From contig CALFVE010000141.1 in the NCBI GenBank assembly GCA_937928475.1, positions 1-9,894 on the forward strand: a stretch of 9,894 bases of DNA, given 5' to 3'. Position numbers and translations under genes: made by a program. This DNA comes from an uncultured bacterium. GTDB lineage: Bacteria > Armatimonadota > Zipacnadia > Zipacnadales > Zipacnadaceae. This document shows positions 1 through 8,029 of this stretch, one piece after another (the stretch's first letter is position 1; each line of letters starts with the position of its first letter). The notes under the pieces were generated by a model. The model saw only the letters and a program-made list of their open reading frames with translations, was not told where the DNA came from and searched no databases.

Positions 1-20
1 TGGGGGCAGATCGCCGCGTA

Positions 21-42
21 GGGCAGGCATCCTTGCCTGCCC
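21..42. repeat. Hairpin of first long repeat unit
   Basis: A perfect inverted repeat, GGGCAGGC - 6-nt loop ATCCTT - GCCTGCCC. An identical copy lies at 183-204, which shows it is the conserved core of the long repeat unit and not a chance palindrome. Confidence 0.85.
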
Positions 43-87
43 TGGGGTGGCCTCCTTGCGGACGCCGGGACGCAGAGACGCAGCCTG

Positions 88-180
88 GAAGCCTGCGCTA
101 CGCGGGAAGCCTGCGCTACGCGGGAAGCCGGCGCTACGGCGGGGACGGCTGCGCCACGCGGGGAAGCCGGGCTCTCCGCG
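88..180. repeat. First short tandem array (18-bp units)
   Basis: Two exact tandem copies of GAAGCCTGCGCTACGCGG (88-105 and 106-123) are followed by three diverged copies near 124, 144 and 163. The last runs directly into the left edge of the second long unit. Copies abut or are separated by one or two bases, with no unique spacers. Confidence 0.8.
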
Positions 181-182
181 TA

Positions 183-204
183 GGGCAGGCATCCTTGCCT
201 GCCC
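183..204. repeat. Hairpin of second long repeat unit
   Basis: An identical copy of the perfect 8-bp stem, 6-nt loop palindrome at 21-42. The flanks (CCGCGTA before it, GGTGGCCTCC after it) are also shared with the first copy. Confidence 0.85.
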
Positions 205-234
205 GTGCGGTGGCCTCCATGCAGACGGGGGGAC

Positions 235-255
235 GCGCAGGCTGGAAGCCTGCGC
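235..255. repeat. Right-hand hairpin at the start of the second array
   Basis: A perfect 8-bp inverted repeat, GCGCAGGC - TGGAA - GCCTGCGC. Its right arm is the first short repeat unit of the array that follows. With the hairpin at 183-204 it gives a two-hairpin arrangement like that of paired REP elements. Confidence 0.75.
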
Positions 256-337
256 TACGCGAGGAAGCCTGCGCTACGCGGGAAGCCTGCGCTACGCGGG
301 GAAGCCTGCGCTAGGCGAGGAAGCCTGCGCTACGCGG
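245..337. repeat. Second short tandem array (five 18-bp units)
   Basis: Five near-identical copies of GAAGCCTGCGCTACGCGG start at 245, 264, 282, 301 and 320. The copies at 264, 282 and 320 are exact; those at 245 and 301 end in GCGA. The 18-19 nt period is a multiple of three only by chance, and the region shows no coding signal. The array ends 35 nt before the stop codon of the degenerate protease gene. Confidence 0.85.
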
Positions 338-372
338 AGGGGAGGCATGGCAAGAGGCAGGGCTCAGGGCAG

Positions 373-3300
373 CTAGCGAACTAGGTTGAGGGCGTGGAGG
401 AGATGAACCACCCCGCCCTGATCGTCGCGCGCCTGGAGACTCACGAGATAGCGTCCGGCCGGGACGCGCGCCCCCGCCTGGTTGCGGCCATCCCAGAGGA
501 GCGTGTTCTGGCCCGCCGGCCGCAGGGCGCCGACCAGCAGCCGGCGGAGGCTCCGCCCGGCGATATTGCGAATCTCCAGATCACAGGTCGCCGACTGGGA
601 AAGCGTGAAGACGATCTGCGCGCCCTGAGCAGTAGCCTGGGCGGACAGGGCCGTGACCTGGAGACTCGCCGGAGAGCGGTCGCTGATAGTCAGGCGGAAC
701 TCGCGCCGGCCCACCGGCTGAGAGACCGCAAAGACATACGCCGGCGTGTTGCGCAGGTTGACAGCGCGGCCGGTGGCGAGGTCGGTCAGCACGAAAGACT
801 TGTCGGCGGGGAGGGTATTCACCGTGGGCCAGGTGAGGCGAACCGTCCCGGCGACGCCCATCCAGGAGACGGTCACCGGCTGAACGACCGGCCCGGCGCG
901 GTCCAGGAAGGTGCGCACAGCCAGGGAAGAGCCTGCGGCCCCTGCGAAGGAGAGATCCACCCCCACACCCGGCAACGGCGGCGAAGCCACCTCTCGAACC
1001 TCGGCTGCAGGACCGCAGAAGTTGTCCAGGTCCTGGTAGCCTCCGGCTTCCGCCACCAGGCGCAGGAGCCAATCCGGGGCGGCGGGTCGGCTCGCCGCTT
1101 GCGGGCGGACGGCGGTCGCCGGGACGCCGCCGGGACGGACCAGGTTCAGGGTGCACGCTTTGAGGCCCTCCACCCAGAAGCCCTGCCAGGGGGCGATCAG
1201 GCGGCTGCCGCCGACGTCGGCATTGATGAGCCGGTACCCCCTTACGGCGGGGTCCCAGACCCAGGCGACGCTACGCAGCAGGCCGGCGCTCTCCGCAGCG
1301 GCCAGGTCCATGGTGTTCCCCCCGTAAGTCACGGTACAGGCGTCAAAGGCAATCGCCCCAAAGAAGGGGTTGCCCAGCATCTGCCAGCCCTTCACCACTA
1401 CCACCGGGAAGTCGCCGGCGGGGGCGGCCTGGCCGGTGGGAGTGACCGTTACCGCCCGAGGCAGGTCCACCCAGAGGCCGCGCCCCAGCGTTAGTCGCAG
1501 GAAGGCGGGCAGGGGCTCACCGGTGTACCGGACGTAGTCGCCCGCCGCCGGGTCCCAGCGAGCGCAGCGTAGTTCCGCGAAGGAGAGGCCCAGCAAGGTC
1601 GCCGGGTGCCGGCCCGCAGGAATCACGGGAGTGGCCAGCAGTTGCACGCCGGCAGGGAAGGTGAGGTCCTGGTTGGGGAAGGACTGCACGGGGCCGACCG
1701 CGCTCACGTTCTTGTTCTCGTTCCCCTCGGTGTCCACGGCGGTGAGGGCGTAGTAGTAGTCCACGCCGTCGCTTACCGTGGTGTCGGTGTAACTGCGGGA
1801 GGCGGGATCGCCGATCACGGCCACCGGAGCGCGCCCGGCGACGTTGGTGAAGTTGTAGTTCTGGCGGTAGAGGCGGAACTCCCGGAAGTCGGGCGGGGGA
1901 GCGTAGGTCCAGTTCAGTTGGATGGCGCCGCCGCTATCCCCCGCGCGGTCGGCGGCGGTGAGCGAGGTCACCGGCGGGGGCGGCTGGTCATTGCGGGACT
2001 GGACGGGGCCGGCCACCTCTGAATCGCTGAAACGCGTGCCCGCGAAGGTGCGCACCACGTAGTAGTAGTCCACCCCGTCGGTGGTAGTCTTATCCACGTA
2101 TTGCACGCTGCCCGGTGGCTTCTCACCCACGACCTGGAAGGTCCCGCTGGCGCCCTGCCGGCGGCGAATGACGTATTTGGTGACGTTGTTGGCCCCCGCG
2201 CCGTCGTCCCCGGACTTGGTCCAGGTGACGGTGATGCTGCCGCCCTCGTCGCCGGGGGTGTCGCTGGCCTGCACATTGCTGGCTGGCAGTGGCGGGGAGG
2301 TCACTCCCAGGGCGCGGGCGATGTTGATGCGGCCTCCCAGTTTGCCCGCATAGCCGGGATTGGCAGCGTCAATGTTGTCCGCGGTGCTGCGCAGGCGGGC
2401 AAACACCTGGGCCGGGGTCAGGGTGGGATCCTGGGCCAGAATCAGCCCGGCCAGGCCGGCCACTAGGGGACTGGAGAAGGAAGTGCCGCTGTTGGTGCCC
2501 CAGTAGTCGCCAAAGCCGGGGAAGGAGGGGTCGTGGAACACCGGCCCGTAGAGAGCCTCGCCGGGCGCGCAAACGTCAATGAAGTGTTTCCCTGTCGAAG
2601 TATCCCAGTTGGAATAATAGGCCTTGCGATCATAGCGGTCGGTGGCCCCGACGCCGCAGACCATGTTTTCGGTTAACGGGTTGTTGCCATCGTTGCAGAC
2701 CGGCGATTGCCAGGAGGAGCGATTGTCGCTGAGGGCAGAACCCTGATTACCTCCGGCGCAGACCACTACCACGCCGGCGTTGTAGGCAGCGACGATCGGG
2801 GGTGTGAAGGCCTCGTTGTAACTGCCCCCCAGGCTGAGATTGATGATCTTTGCCCCCCGGGCCACGGCGTAGTCAATGGCCTCCACCACGGCAGACACGG
2901 TGCCGTTGCCACTGTTGGAGAAGACCTTGATCGGCATGATCCGGGCTTGCCAATCCCGCCGCGAGCGTGCCGTGGGAGACAATGCTGTTGTCCTCCCCAA
3001 CCTTGGGCACCGGCTGCACGTTGTTGTTGTTCTCCACGAAGTTCCAGCCATGTATATCGTTGGGGTAGCGCGGGTCGCTGCCCGGATTAGGGTTGGTCCA
3101 GATCTTGCCGGCCAGGTCGGGGTGGTTGAGGTCCACGCCCGAGTCAATCACGGCGATGACGGTGGAGCGGGAGCCGGTAGTGGCCTCCCAGCCTTCGGGC
3201 GCTCGGCACAGGGGGAGGTGGTATTGTTGAGGGTACTTGGGGTCATTGGGGATGACCTGCGGGTAGACGAGCGTGTCGGGAACAGCCAGGAGCACGCCCG

Positions 3301-3649
3301 GCTGCTGATTGAAGCGGGCCGCCGCCTGCAGGAGGTCGGTGCCCGGGGGCAGATCCACAATGGTAAGACCGACGCGGGGCAAGGCCCGACGTACCCGGGC
3401 CCCGGGCACAGCGGCCAAGGGATTAACCGCGGCCGGGGCTATCGAGCGGTCCATGATCAGGATGAGGCGGTCAGCAACGGCCTGCGCGGGCTGGTAGACG
3501 ATGCGGCCCTGGGCCGTGACCTGCGGGTAGGCCGGACCGGGCAGGGGCACAGTGCGCAGCGGGGACTGCGACCAGGCTGGCGAGGCGGCAACCATCGCCA
3601 GGCCCAGCAGCAGCGCGGGCAGCAAACGGCACCATCTGGGGCAAGCCAT
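373..3649 (-). pseudogene. Frameshifted secreted S8 subtilisin-like protease
   Basis: This reads as a secreted subtilase broken by one lesion. The first frame starts at ATG 3649, six nt after an AGGAG site, and encodes a signal peptide (about residues 1-27), a propeptide, the catalytic Asp motif IAVIDSGVD (D169) and the His motif SHGT (H226). Homology to the intact neighbour then jumps to another frame at DWQARIMPIKVF (from 2955). That frame runs uninterrupted to the stop at 373 and includes the oxyanion-region VVVCAGGN, the serine motif GTSFSSP (Ser codon 2481-2479), two FN3 domains, a duplicated GWQMLGNP-type module and a C-terminal FlgD-like Ig domain. The segments, about 228 and 860 codons, match 234 and 868 in the paralogue. 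About 47 nt are missing at the join. No other stop interrupts either part, so the event is recent or an assembly error. Without frame repair, only a truncated product lacking the serine would be made. Confidence 0.85.
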
Positions 3650-3665
3650 AGGCTACTCCTGAACA

Positions 3666-3696
3666 GGCAAAGGCCGCCGAAGGGGCGGCCTTTGCC
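3666..3696 (-). terminator. Perfect 13-bp hairpin between the two proteases
   Basis: GGCAAAGGCCGCC and its exact reverse complement GGCGGCCTTTGCC flank a 5-nt loop. On the minus strand it lies 36 nt after the stop of the intact protease and 4 nt before the AGGAG ribosome-binding site of the broken one. The stem is strong, but no U-run follows on either strand, so it is not a canonical intrinsic terminator. It may end or protect the upstream transcript, or attenuate read-through. Confidence 0.6.
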
Positions 3697-3732
3697 GAAG
3701 TGTCAGAATCGCGGCCACGGCCAGTGCGCCGG

Positions 3733-6700
3733 TTAGCGGCGCAGGGACAGGGCCCGGACCATCGAGGCCCGCTGACCGCTCTCGCTCTCGGCGGTCACCC
3801 GGATCAGGTAGAGACCGGCGGGCGCCGGGGCTCCCGCGCCGTTGCGCCCGTCCCAGACCAGGGTGCTCACGCCAGCCGGGGACAGCGCGCCGGCGCTCAC
3901 CACCTTGACCAGGCGTCCGCTGAGGTTGAGTACCTCCACCGAGACCTGCGCCGGTGCAGAGAGCGCATAAGTGATCTCGGCGCGGCCCGCGGCTGACCCG
4001 GTGGTCACGCTGGTCAGCATGACGGTGCCCTCCCCGGCCAGCGACAGGCGGAACCGGCGGGGAGTGCGGCCCGCCCGGAACCGGTACTCGCTGGCGGTGC
4101 GCATGTACACGCTGCGGCCCGTGGCGAGGTCGGTGAGAATGGGGCGGACCGAGTTGGGCACGGTAGTCAAGTCGGGCCAGGATATTGTCACCTCAGTTCC
4201 AGGCTGAGCCGTGGCCACCTCCAAGTCCCAGGTAGGGGCGGCCGCGCCGGGAGCCTGGAAACTGGTCGCGGTCGGCGCCTGCCCCGCTCCCCGGACAAAG
4301 GCAAGGTCCACGCCGCCCTCCGTCATCGGCGGCGCCACCACCCCGTTGAGTTCCGCTGCCTGGGGGCTGATCCCCAGGAAGTTGTCGCTGTCCGCCGCCT
4401 GGGCGGTGCGCGCCACCAGGCGCAGTACCCAGTTATCTTCGCTGGGCGCCGGGGCGGCCGGTTCCTCGGCCACCTGCAGGGCCCCGGTAGGCCGCTTGAG
4501 GGTAAGCGTACCGACCACGCGAGAGCGGAAGAAGACCCCGGCTCCGCGGGGAATGACCCGGGAGGCGAAGGTGAGGGCGGCGCTGACCAACCGGTAACTC
4601 TGGCCGGTGGTGTCGAAGGCCCAGGCGTAGTTGGCCGTATGTCCGTTCAGGTTGGACGTGTCGAGGTCTTCCGTGGTTCCCCCGACCGTGACGGTGCTGT
4701 CACCCCAGCGCAGGTCGGCGCTGAAGGGATTCCCGATCATCTGCCAGCCGGGGGTGAGGTCCACCCGGAAGTCGCCAGGCGGAGCCGGCAACCCGGAGAG
4801 CGCTACCGTCAAGGCGGTCGGCGTGCGAACCCAGAAGGCCCGTCCCAGCGCCGCCCGCAGGAAGGGAGAAGTCGGATTGTCGGCGTATTCGAGGTAAGCG
4901 CGGGTACTGGGGTCGTAGCGGGCCAAGCGGAGGTTGGAGCCCGGCCCGATGCCTAAGAGAGCGCCCATGTCGGTGTTGGTCGGCATCAGGGGCAAAGCGA
5001 TCATGGACAGGCCGGGCAGAATGGTCATGCTCAGGTTGGGGAACGACTGCACTGGGCCGATGGGGGTCACCGATTTGTTCTCGTTGCCGCTGGTGTCCAC
5101 CGCGGTGACCGCATACCAGTAGTTGGTGCCGTCAACGGTGGTGTTGTCCACATAGCGCCGGGCCTCGCGGTCGGCCAAGGTAGCCAGCGGGAGCATGCCG
5201 CTGACGCTGGTGAAGGCGGTGGTAGCGCGGTAGAGGTTGAAAGCGGCGAAATCGTCAGGCGGATCGTATCCCGCCCACTCTAGGGTGATGGAGCCCCCTT
5301 GGTCATTGGGGGTGTCCTCAGCCGTCAGGGTGGTCACCGGCGTGGGAGGCAGATCGTCGCGCGCCTGCGCGGGGCCGGCCTCCGCGGAGGGGGTGACGTT
5401 TTTGGCGTCATGGGTGTCAATCCGATACCAGTAGGGGACCCCATTGGGGACCGGGGTGTCCACGTAGGTGGTACTGCCGGGCGGCAGCGTGGCGAGGACG
5501 GTAAAGGGCCCGCCGGCTTGTTCCGCCCGCAGCACGTCATAACTGACCACGTCATTGAAGCCGGCGCCGTCGTCCGTTGAGCGGCTCCAGTTGACGGTGA
5601 TGCTCCCTCCGCTGTCGCCGACGGTGTCGAAGGCGCGGACATTGCGGGCCGGACCAGGAGGAAGGTCGGTGAGCGCCCCCACTACGTTGATTAGCCCGGC
5701 GCCCATCAAGCCGATCTTGTCGGGGTTTTCGGCATCCAGGCTGGTGCAGCCGGCGCGGATCAGGTTGATGACCGTAGCCGGGTCGGCGCTGGGGTACTGA
5801 GCGCGCACCAGGGCCGCCACGCCCGCCGCTACCGGACAGGCCATCGAGGTGCCCGCCGCCGCGTAGTAATATTCACCGAATTCTGGGAAACCTGGGAAGA
5901 AGGGCCAGGTGCTGAGCAGATCCTCGGCGGGATCCCCGCTGAGCGCCCCGCCGGGAGCGACCACATCCACCAGGCGCCGGCCGGAGCCGTCGAGGTTCGA
6001 GTACCAGGCGATCTGCTTGTCCGGGCCGCAGGCGGCTACGCCCAGCACGTGATTGTCGTCAGGCCCCTCCCCGTCGTTGCAAGCGGGGGAGAACCAGGTC
6101 TCCGGATCGGAGGTGAAGGTGAGGGAGGAGTTCCCCACGGCGCACACCACCACCACGCCCTGTTCAAAGGCATCGGTGATCGGCGCGGTCCACAGCGGGT
6201 CCCAGCCCCCGCCCAGGCTCATGTTGATCACGTCGGCGCCGTGGGAAACAGCGTACTCGAAGCCTTCCATGATCAGGCTGTTGGGCGAACCCCCGTCGTG
6301 GTCGAAGATTTTGACTCCCATGAGCCGGCACTGCCAGTCGCCGCCGGCCACGCCTACCCTATTGTTGGTGGCGGCGCCCACCAGACCGGCGACGTGGGTG
6401 CCGTGACCGACGTTGGCGTTGGCTTCGCCGTCCACCGGGAGGGGGTTGATGTTGTTGTTGTCTTCGATGAAGTTCCAACCGTTGATATCGTCAGGATAGC
6501 GGGGGTCGCTGCCGGGATTGGGATTGACCCAGATCTTGGCTGCTAGGTCAGGGTGGTCGGTCTGGATGCCGCTGTCCACGATGGCGACCACGGTAGTGGG
6601 CTGGCCGGTCTGCACGTCCCAGCCCAGGGGCGCGGAGATCAGCGGCCAGTGCCACTGCTCGTCGTAGCGGGGATCGTTGGGAATGCGCAGGGGATAGCAG

Positions 6701-7098
6701 AGCCGGTCGGGCGAGGCCGCGCGAACATACTGAGCGGTGCGGACTAGCGCCAGGCCCTTCGGCACGGTGGTACCGGCGGGGAGTTTGACCAGGGCCAAAG
6801 ACCCCAGCCGGTAGCGTTTGAGCAGCCGGCAGCCCTTAGCCTCCAGGGCGGCGCGGAGGTCGGCAGTGCTTACCCCCGGTTGGGCCTGGATGAGCACCTG
6901 GCCGGACACGGCCAGATCGGGGAGCGGCGCGGCGCTCATCGGCCGCACCAGGCGCACCGGGCGAGGCGAGACAACTTCCGTCTGCCAGCGAGGCGCGGCC
7001 CCGGCGGGCAGCAGGGTGAGAAACAGGGCAAGCAGCGGAAGCAGGGTGAGGAGCAGTCTTAGCAGGGGGTGCAGACCCCGGAGGCCGGCACTAGGCAT
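3733..7098 (-). CDS. Secreted subtilisin-like serine protease (S8A) with FN3 and FlgD-like Ig domains
   Basis: An intact 1121-aa extracellular or cell-surface endopeptidase. ATG 7098 is preceded by GGAGGT with 8-nt spacing. Residues 1-35 form a signal peptide with a long Leu-rich core ending near PAGAA. Residues 60-130 look like a subtilase propeptide. The S8 domain (about 138-475) has a complete set of catalytic residues: D175 in VVAIVDSGI, H232 in GHGTHVAGL, N323 in CAVGNSS and S418 in AAAGTSMACP. Two FN3 domains follow (about 483-580 and 585-685). Next come two copies of a beta-rich module (PGLSMIALPL near 695 and PGWQMIGNPF near 783), a further beta domain (about 888-1020), and a FlgD-like Ig domain (about 1040-1121) with LVWDGRNGAGAPAPAGLY. 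Such C-terminal domains often serve surface attachment or secretion; that role is inferred. Its own promoter lies upstream, and a frameshifted paralogue follows it. The substrate is unknown. Confidence 0.95.
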   Translation of the reverse strand: MPSAGLRGLHPLLRLLLTLLPLLALFLTLLPAGAAPRWQTEVVSPRPVRLVRPMSAAPLPDLAVSGQVLIQAQPGVSTADLRAALEAKGCRLLKRYRLGSLALVKLPAGTTVPKGLALVRTAQYVRAASPDRLCYPLRIPNDPRYDEQWHWPLISAPLGWDVQTGQPTTVVAIVDSGIQTDHPDLAAKIWVNPNPGSDPRYPDDINGWNFIEDNNNINPLPVDGEANANVGHGTHVAGLVGAATNNRVGVAGGDWQCRLMGVKIFDHDGGSPNSLIMEGFEYAVSHGADVINMSLGGGWDPLWTAPITDAFEQGVVVVCAVGNSSLTFTSDPETWFSPACNDGEGPDDNHVLGVAACGPDKQIAWYSNLDGSGRRLVDVVAPGGALSGDPAEDLLSTWPFFPGFPEFGEYYYAAAGTSMACPVAAGVAALVRAQYPSADPATVINLIRAGCTSLDAENPDKIGLMGAGLINVVGALTDLPPGPARNVRAFDTVGDSGGSITVNWSRSTDDGAGFNDVVSYDVLRAEQAGGPFTVLATLPPGSTTYVDTPVPNGVPYWYRIDTHDAKNVTPSAEAGPAQARDDLPPTPVTTLTAEDTPNDQGGSITLEWAGYDPPDDFAAFNLYRATTAFTSVSGMLPLATLADREARRYVDNTTVDGTNYWYAVTAVDTSGNENKSVTPIGPVQSFPNLSMTILPGLSMIALPLMPTNTDMGALLGIGPGSNLRLARYDPSTRAYLEYADNPTSPFLRAALGRAFWVRTPTALTVALSGLPAPPGDFRVDLTPGWQMIGNPFSADLRWGDSTVTVGGTTEDLDTSNLNGHTANYAWAFDTTGQSYRLVSAALTFASRVIPRGAGVFFRSRVVGTLTLKRPTGALQVAEEPAAPAPSEDNWVLRLVARTAQAADSDNFLGISPQAAELNGVVAPPMTEGGVDLAFVRGAGQAPTATSFQAPGAAAPTWDLEVATAQPGTEVTISWPDLTTVPNSVRPILTDLATGRSVYMRTASEYRFRAGRTPRRFRLSLAGEGTVMLTSVTTGSAAGRAEITYALSAPAQVSVEVLNLSGRLVKVVSAGALSPAGVSTLVWDGRNGAGAPAPAGLYLIRVTAESESGQRASMVRALSLRR

Positions 7099-7106
7099 AA
7101 GGAAGG

Positions 7107-7112
7107 ACCTCC
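7107..7112 (-). promoter_or_regulatory. Shine-Dalgarno site of the intact protease
   Basis: GGAGGT on the minus strand, 8 nt before ATG 7098. It supports this start, and the encoded N-terminus is a proper signal peptide. Confidence 0.85.
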
Positions 7113-7158
7113 TCTGTCTCGCGACCGGAGATGAGCCAGGTGGGGCGGAATCGCGCAG

Positions 7159-7187
7159 ATGATACCAACTTCCGAGGGCAGTGTCAA
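7159..7187 (-). promoter_or_regulatory. Sigma70-type promoter for the intact protease
   Basis: On the minus strand TTGACA (7187-7182, a perfect -35 consensus) is separated by exactly 17 nt from TATCAT (7164-7159, a good -10 match). Transcription would start near 7152, giving a 5' leader of about 54 nt that ends in a strong ribosome-binding site. This is the only convincing promoter I see in the window. It implies that the protease can be transcribed independently of the upstream regulator operon. Confidence 0.8.
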
Positions 7188-7198
7188 CGCAGCGACAC
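7181..7198. promoter_or_regulatory. Possible operator: inverted repeat overlapping the -35 box
   Basis: GTGTC (7181-7185) and GACAC (7194-7198) form a 5-bp inverted repeat with an 8-nt spacer. It covers the -35 hexamer and the bases just upstream. The position would suit a repressor or an activator that contacts RNA polymerase. The arms are short, so chance occurrence is quite possible. OmpR/PhoB-type regulators usually bind direct repeats, so this need not be the neighbouring regulator's site. Confidence 0.3.
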
Positions 7199-7211
7199 GG
7201 ACCGAGATCGG

Positions 7212-7234
7212 CCCCTTGCCGCTCCCGGCAGGGG
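7212..7234. terminator. Weak hairpin downstream of the response regulator
   Basis: The segment CCCCTTGCC - GCTCCC - GGCAGGGG forms an 8-bp stem with one bulged base, 85 nt past the regulator's stop codon on the minus strand. There is no U-tract after it. It could end the upstream operon transcript, but the evidence is thin. Confidence 0.3.
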
Positions 7235-7318
7235 AAGCGCCTCGCTCACCGGGCTTCGGCCAGGGGCAGCCGCCTCCCCGCCACCACGTGGGGACGGTCC
7301 GGCGCGGGAAGCACCTTC

Positions 7319-8020
7319 TTACCCCAGCAGTTGGAACTTGTAGCCGACGCCCCAGACCGTGGCCACCGTCCAGGGCACCTCGAAACGCTCCTCCATCTTC
7401 TGCCGCAGGCGCTTCACGTGGGTGTCAACGGTGCGGTAGTTGTCGTCCTTGGGCCGGTATCCCCAGACCCGGTCCATCAACTCCTCGCGGCTAAAGACCC
7501 GGCCCGGCTGGGCGGCCAGGCAGAATAATAGGTCGAACTCCTTGGGCGTGAGCGCAATCTCATGCCCCCGGACCTGGACGGTGCGGGTCGGCAGGTCCAC
7601 CTCCAGGGCCGGTAGGCTCAGGTGCCGCTGCGGGGCGCCCATCTGCTCCAGGGCTTCCATCCGGCGCAGCAAAGCCCGCACCCGGGCCACCAATTCCCGG
7701 GGGCTGTAGGGCTTCGTCAAGTAGTCGTCGGCTCCCAGTTCCAAGCCCACCACTTTGTCCACTTCCTCCCCTTTGGCAGTGACCATCATCACCGGCACCT
7801 GCGAGCGAGTGCGGATCTGCCGACAGACGGCCAGGCCGTCCATACCGGGCAGCCTCAGGTCAAGCAGCACGAGGTCCGGCTCCTGCTCCTCGAACAGCCG
7901 CAGGCCCTCTTCCCCGGTGGCGGCAAGGCTTACCAGGTAGCCCTCCGGCTCCAGAGCCGCCTGCAGCAGCCGCTGATCGCTCTCCACGTCTTCGATCACC
8001 AGGATTCGTTTCTTCTCCAA
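7319..8020 (-). CDS. OmpR/PhoB-family DNA-binding response regulator
   Basis: A 233-aa two-component response regulator. The receiver domain (about 4-118) has the acidic pocket E10/D11, phosphoacceptor D54 in VLLDLRLPGMDG, T81 and K103 in TKPYSPREL, so all key residues for phosphorylation are present. A winged-helix effector domain (about 133-231) follows, with LTPKEFDLL, the VWGYRP segment and the recognition helix region TVDTHVKRLRQKM. Length is typical of the family. I chose TTG at 8020-8018 because AAAGGAGG (8037-8030) lies 9 nt upstream and the receiver fold begins at once (KKRILVIED). Upstream in-frame codons run out of frame through the preceding membrane gene. It follows that gene by 29 nt and is probably co-transcribed. 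No histidine kinase is encoded in the window. Targets are unknown; the protease promoter is one candidate. Confidence 0.95.
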   Translation of the reverse strand: MEKKRILVIEDVESDQRLLQAALEPEGYLVSLAATGEEGLRLFEEQEPDLVLLDLRLPGMDGLAVCRQIRTRSQVPVMMVTAKGEEVDKVVGLELGADDYLTKPYSPRELVARVRALLRRMEALEQMGAPQRHLSLPALEVDLPTRTVQVRGHEIALTPKEFDLLFCLAAQPGRVFSREELMDRVWGYRPKDDNYRTVDTHVKRLRQKMEERFEVPWTVATVWGVGYKFQLLG

Positions 8021-8029
8021 CTCTGCGCG

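Larger units (their letters stand above)
15..337. repeat. Compound REP-like repeat cluster (two long units plus 18-bp tandem units)
   Basis: This stretch has no credible gene and is built from related short repeats. Two long units begin at about 15 and 177 with CCGCGTAGGGCAGGC. Each runs through a perfect hairpin and a shared GGTGGCCTCC segment, then ends in copies of an 18-bp unit, GAAGCCTGCGCTACGCGG. Copies of that unit start at 88, 106, 245, 264, 282, 301 and 320, with diverged copies at 124, 144 and 163. The core of the short unit (GCCTGCGCTACGCGG) is the reverse complement of the long unit's left edge except for one base, so each element has inverted ends. The cluster lies just downstream of the broken protease. 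It resembles REP/BIME-type or MITE-like intergenic palindromes; I know of no specific family name. Transcript-end or nucleoid roles are possible but not shown. Confidence 0.85.

Noticed and set aside
88..337. CRISPR array
   Set aside because: The 18-bp units are directly adjacent with at most two bases between them. There are no unique spacers and no cas genes.
33..376. Two overlapping open frames through the repeat cluster
   Set aside because: They only translate the 18-bp repeat (recurrent ACATR/LRYAG peptides) and have no independent coding evidence.
2948..2974. Programmed ribosomal frameshift in the second protease
   Set aside because: No slippery heptamer is visible at the junction, and a block of residues present in the paralogue is missing. 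A deletion explains both facts.
1747..3035. Triplet runs such as GTAGTAGTAGT and TTGTTGTTGTT as microsatellites
   Set aside because: They encode conserved YYY and NNNN residues, present also in equivalent positions of homologous domains, so coding constraint explains them.
373..3147. A separate gene starting at ATG 3147 in the second frame
   Set aside because: Its first ~64 residues are the out-of-frame shadow of the upstream protease segment. Homology begins only at DWQARIMP near 2955, and there is no ribosome-binding site or signal peptide.
394..3736. Long open frames on the plus strand opposite the broken protease (for example 394-1494 and 2876-3736)
   Set aside because: They are antisense shadows in GC-rich DNA. 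Their products are low in hydrophobic order and rich in Arg, Gly and Ala, while the minus strand encodes recognisable protease domains.
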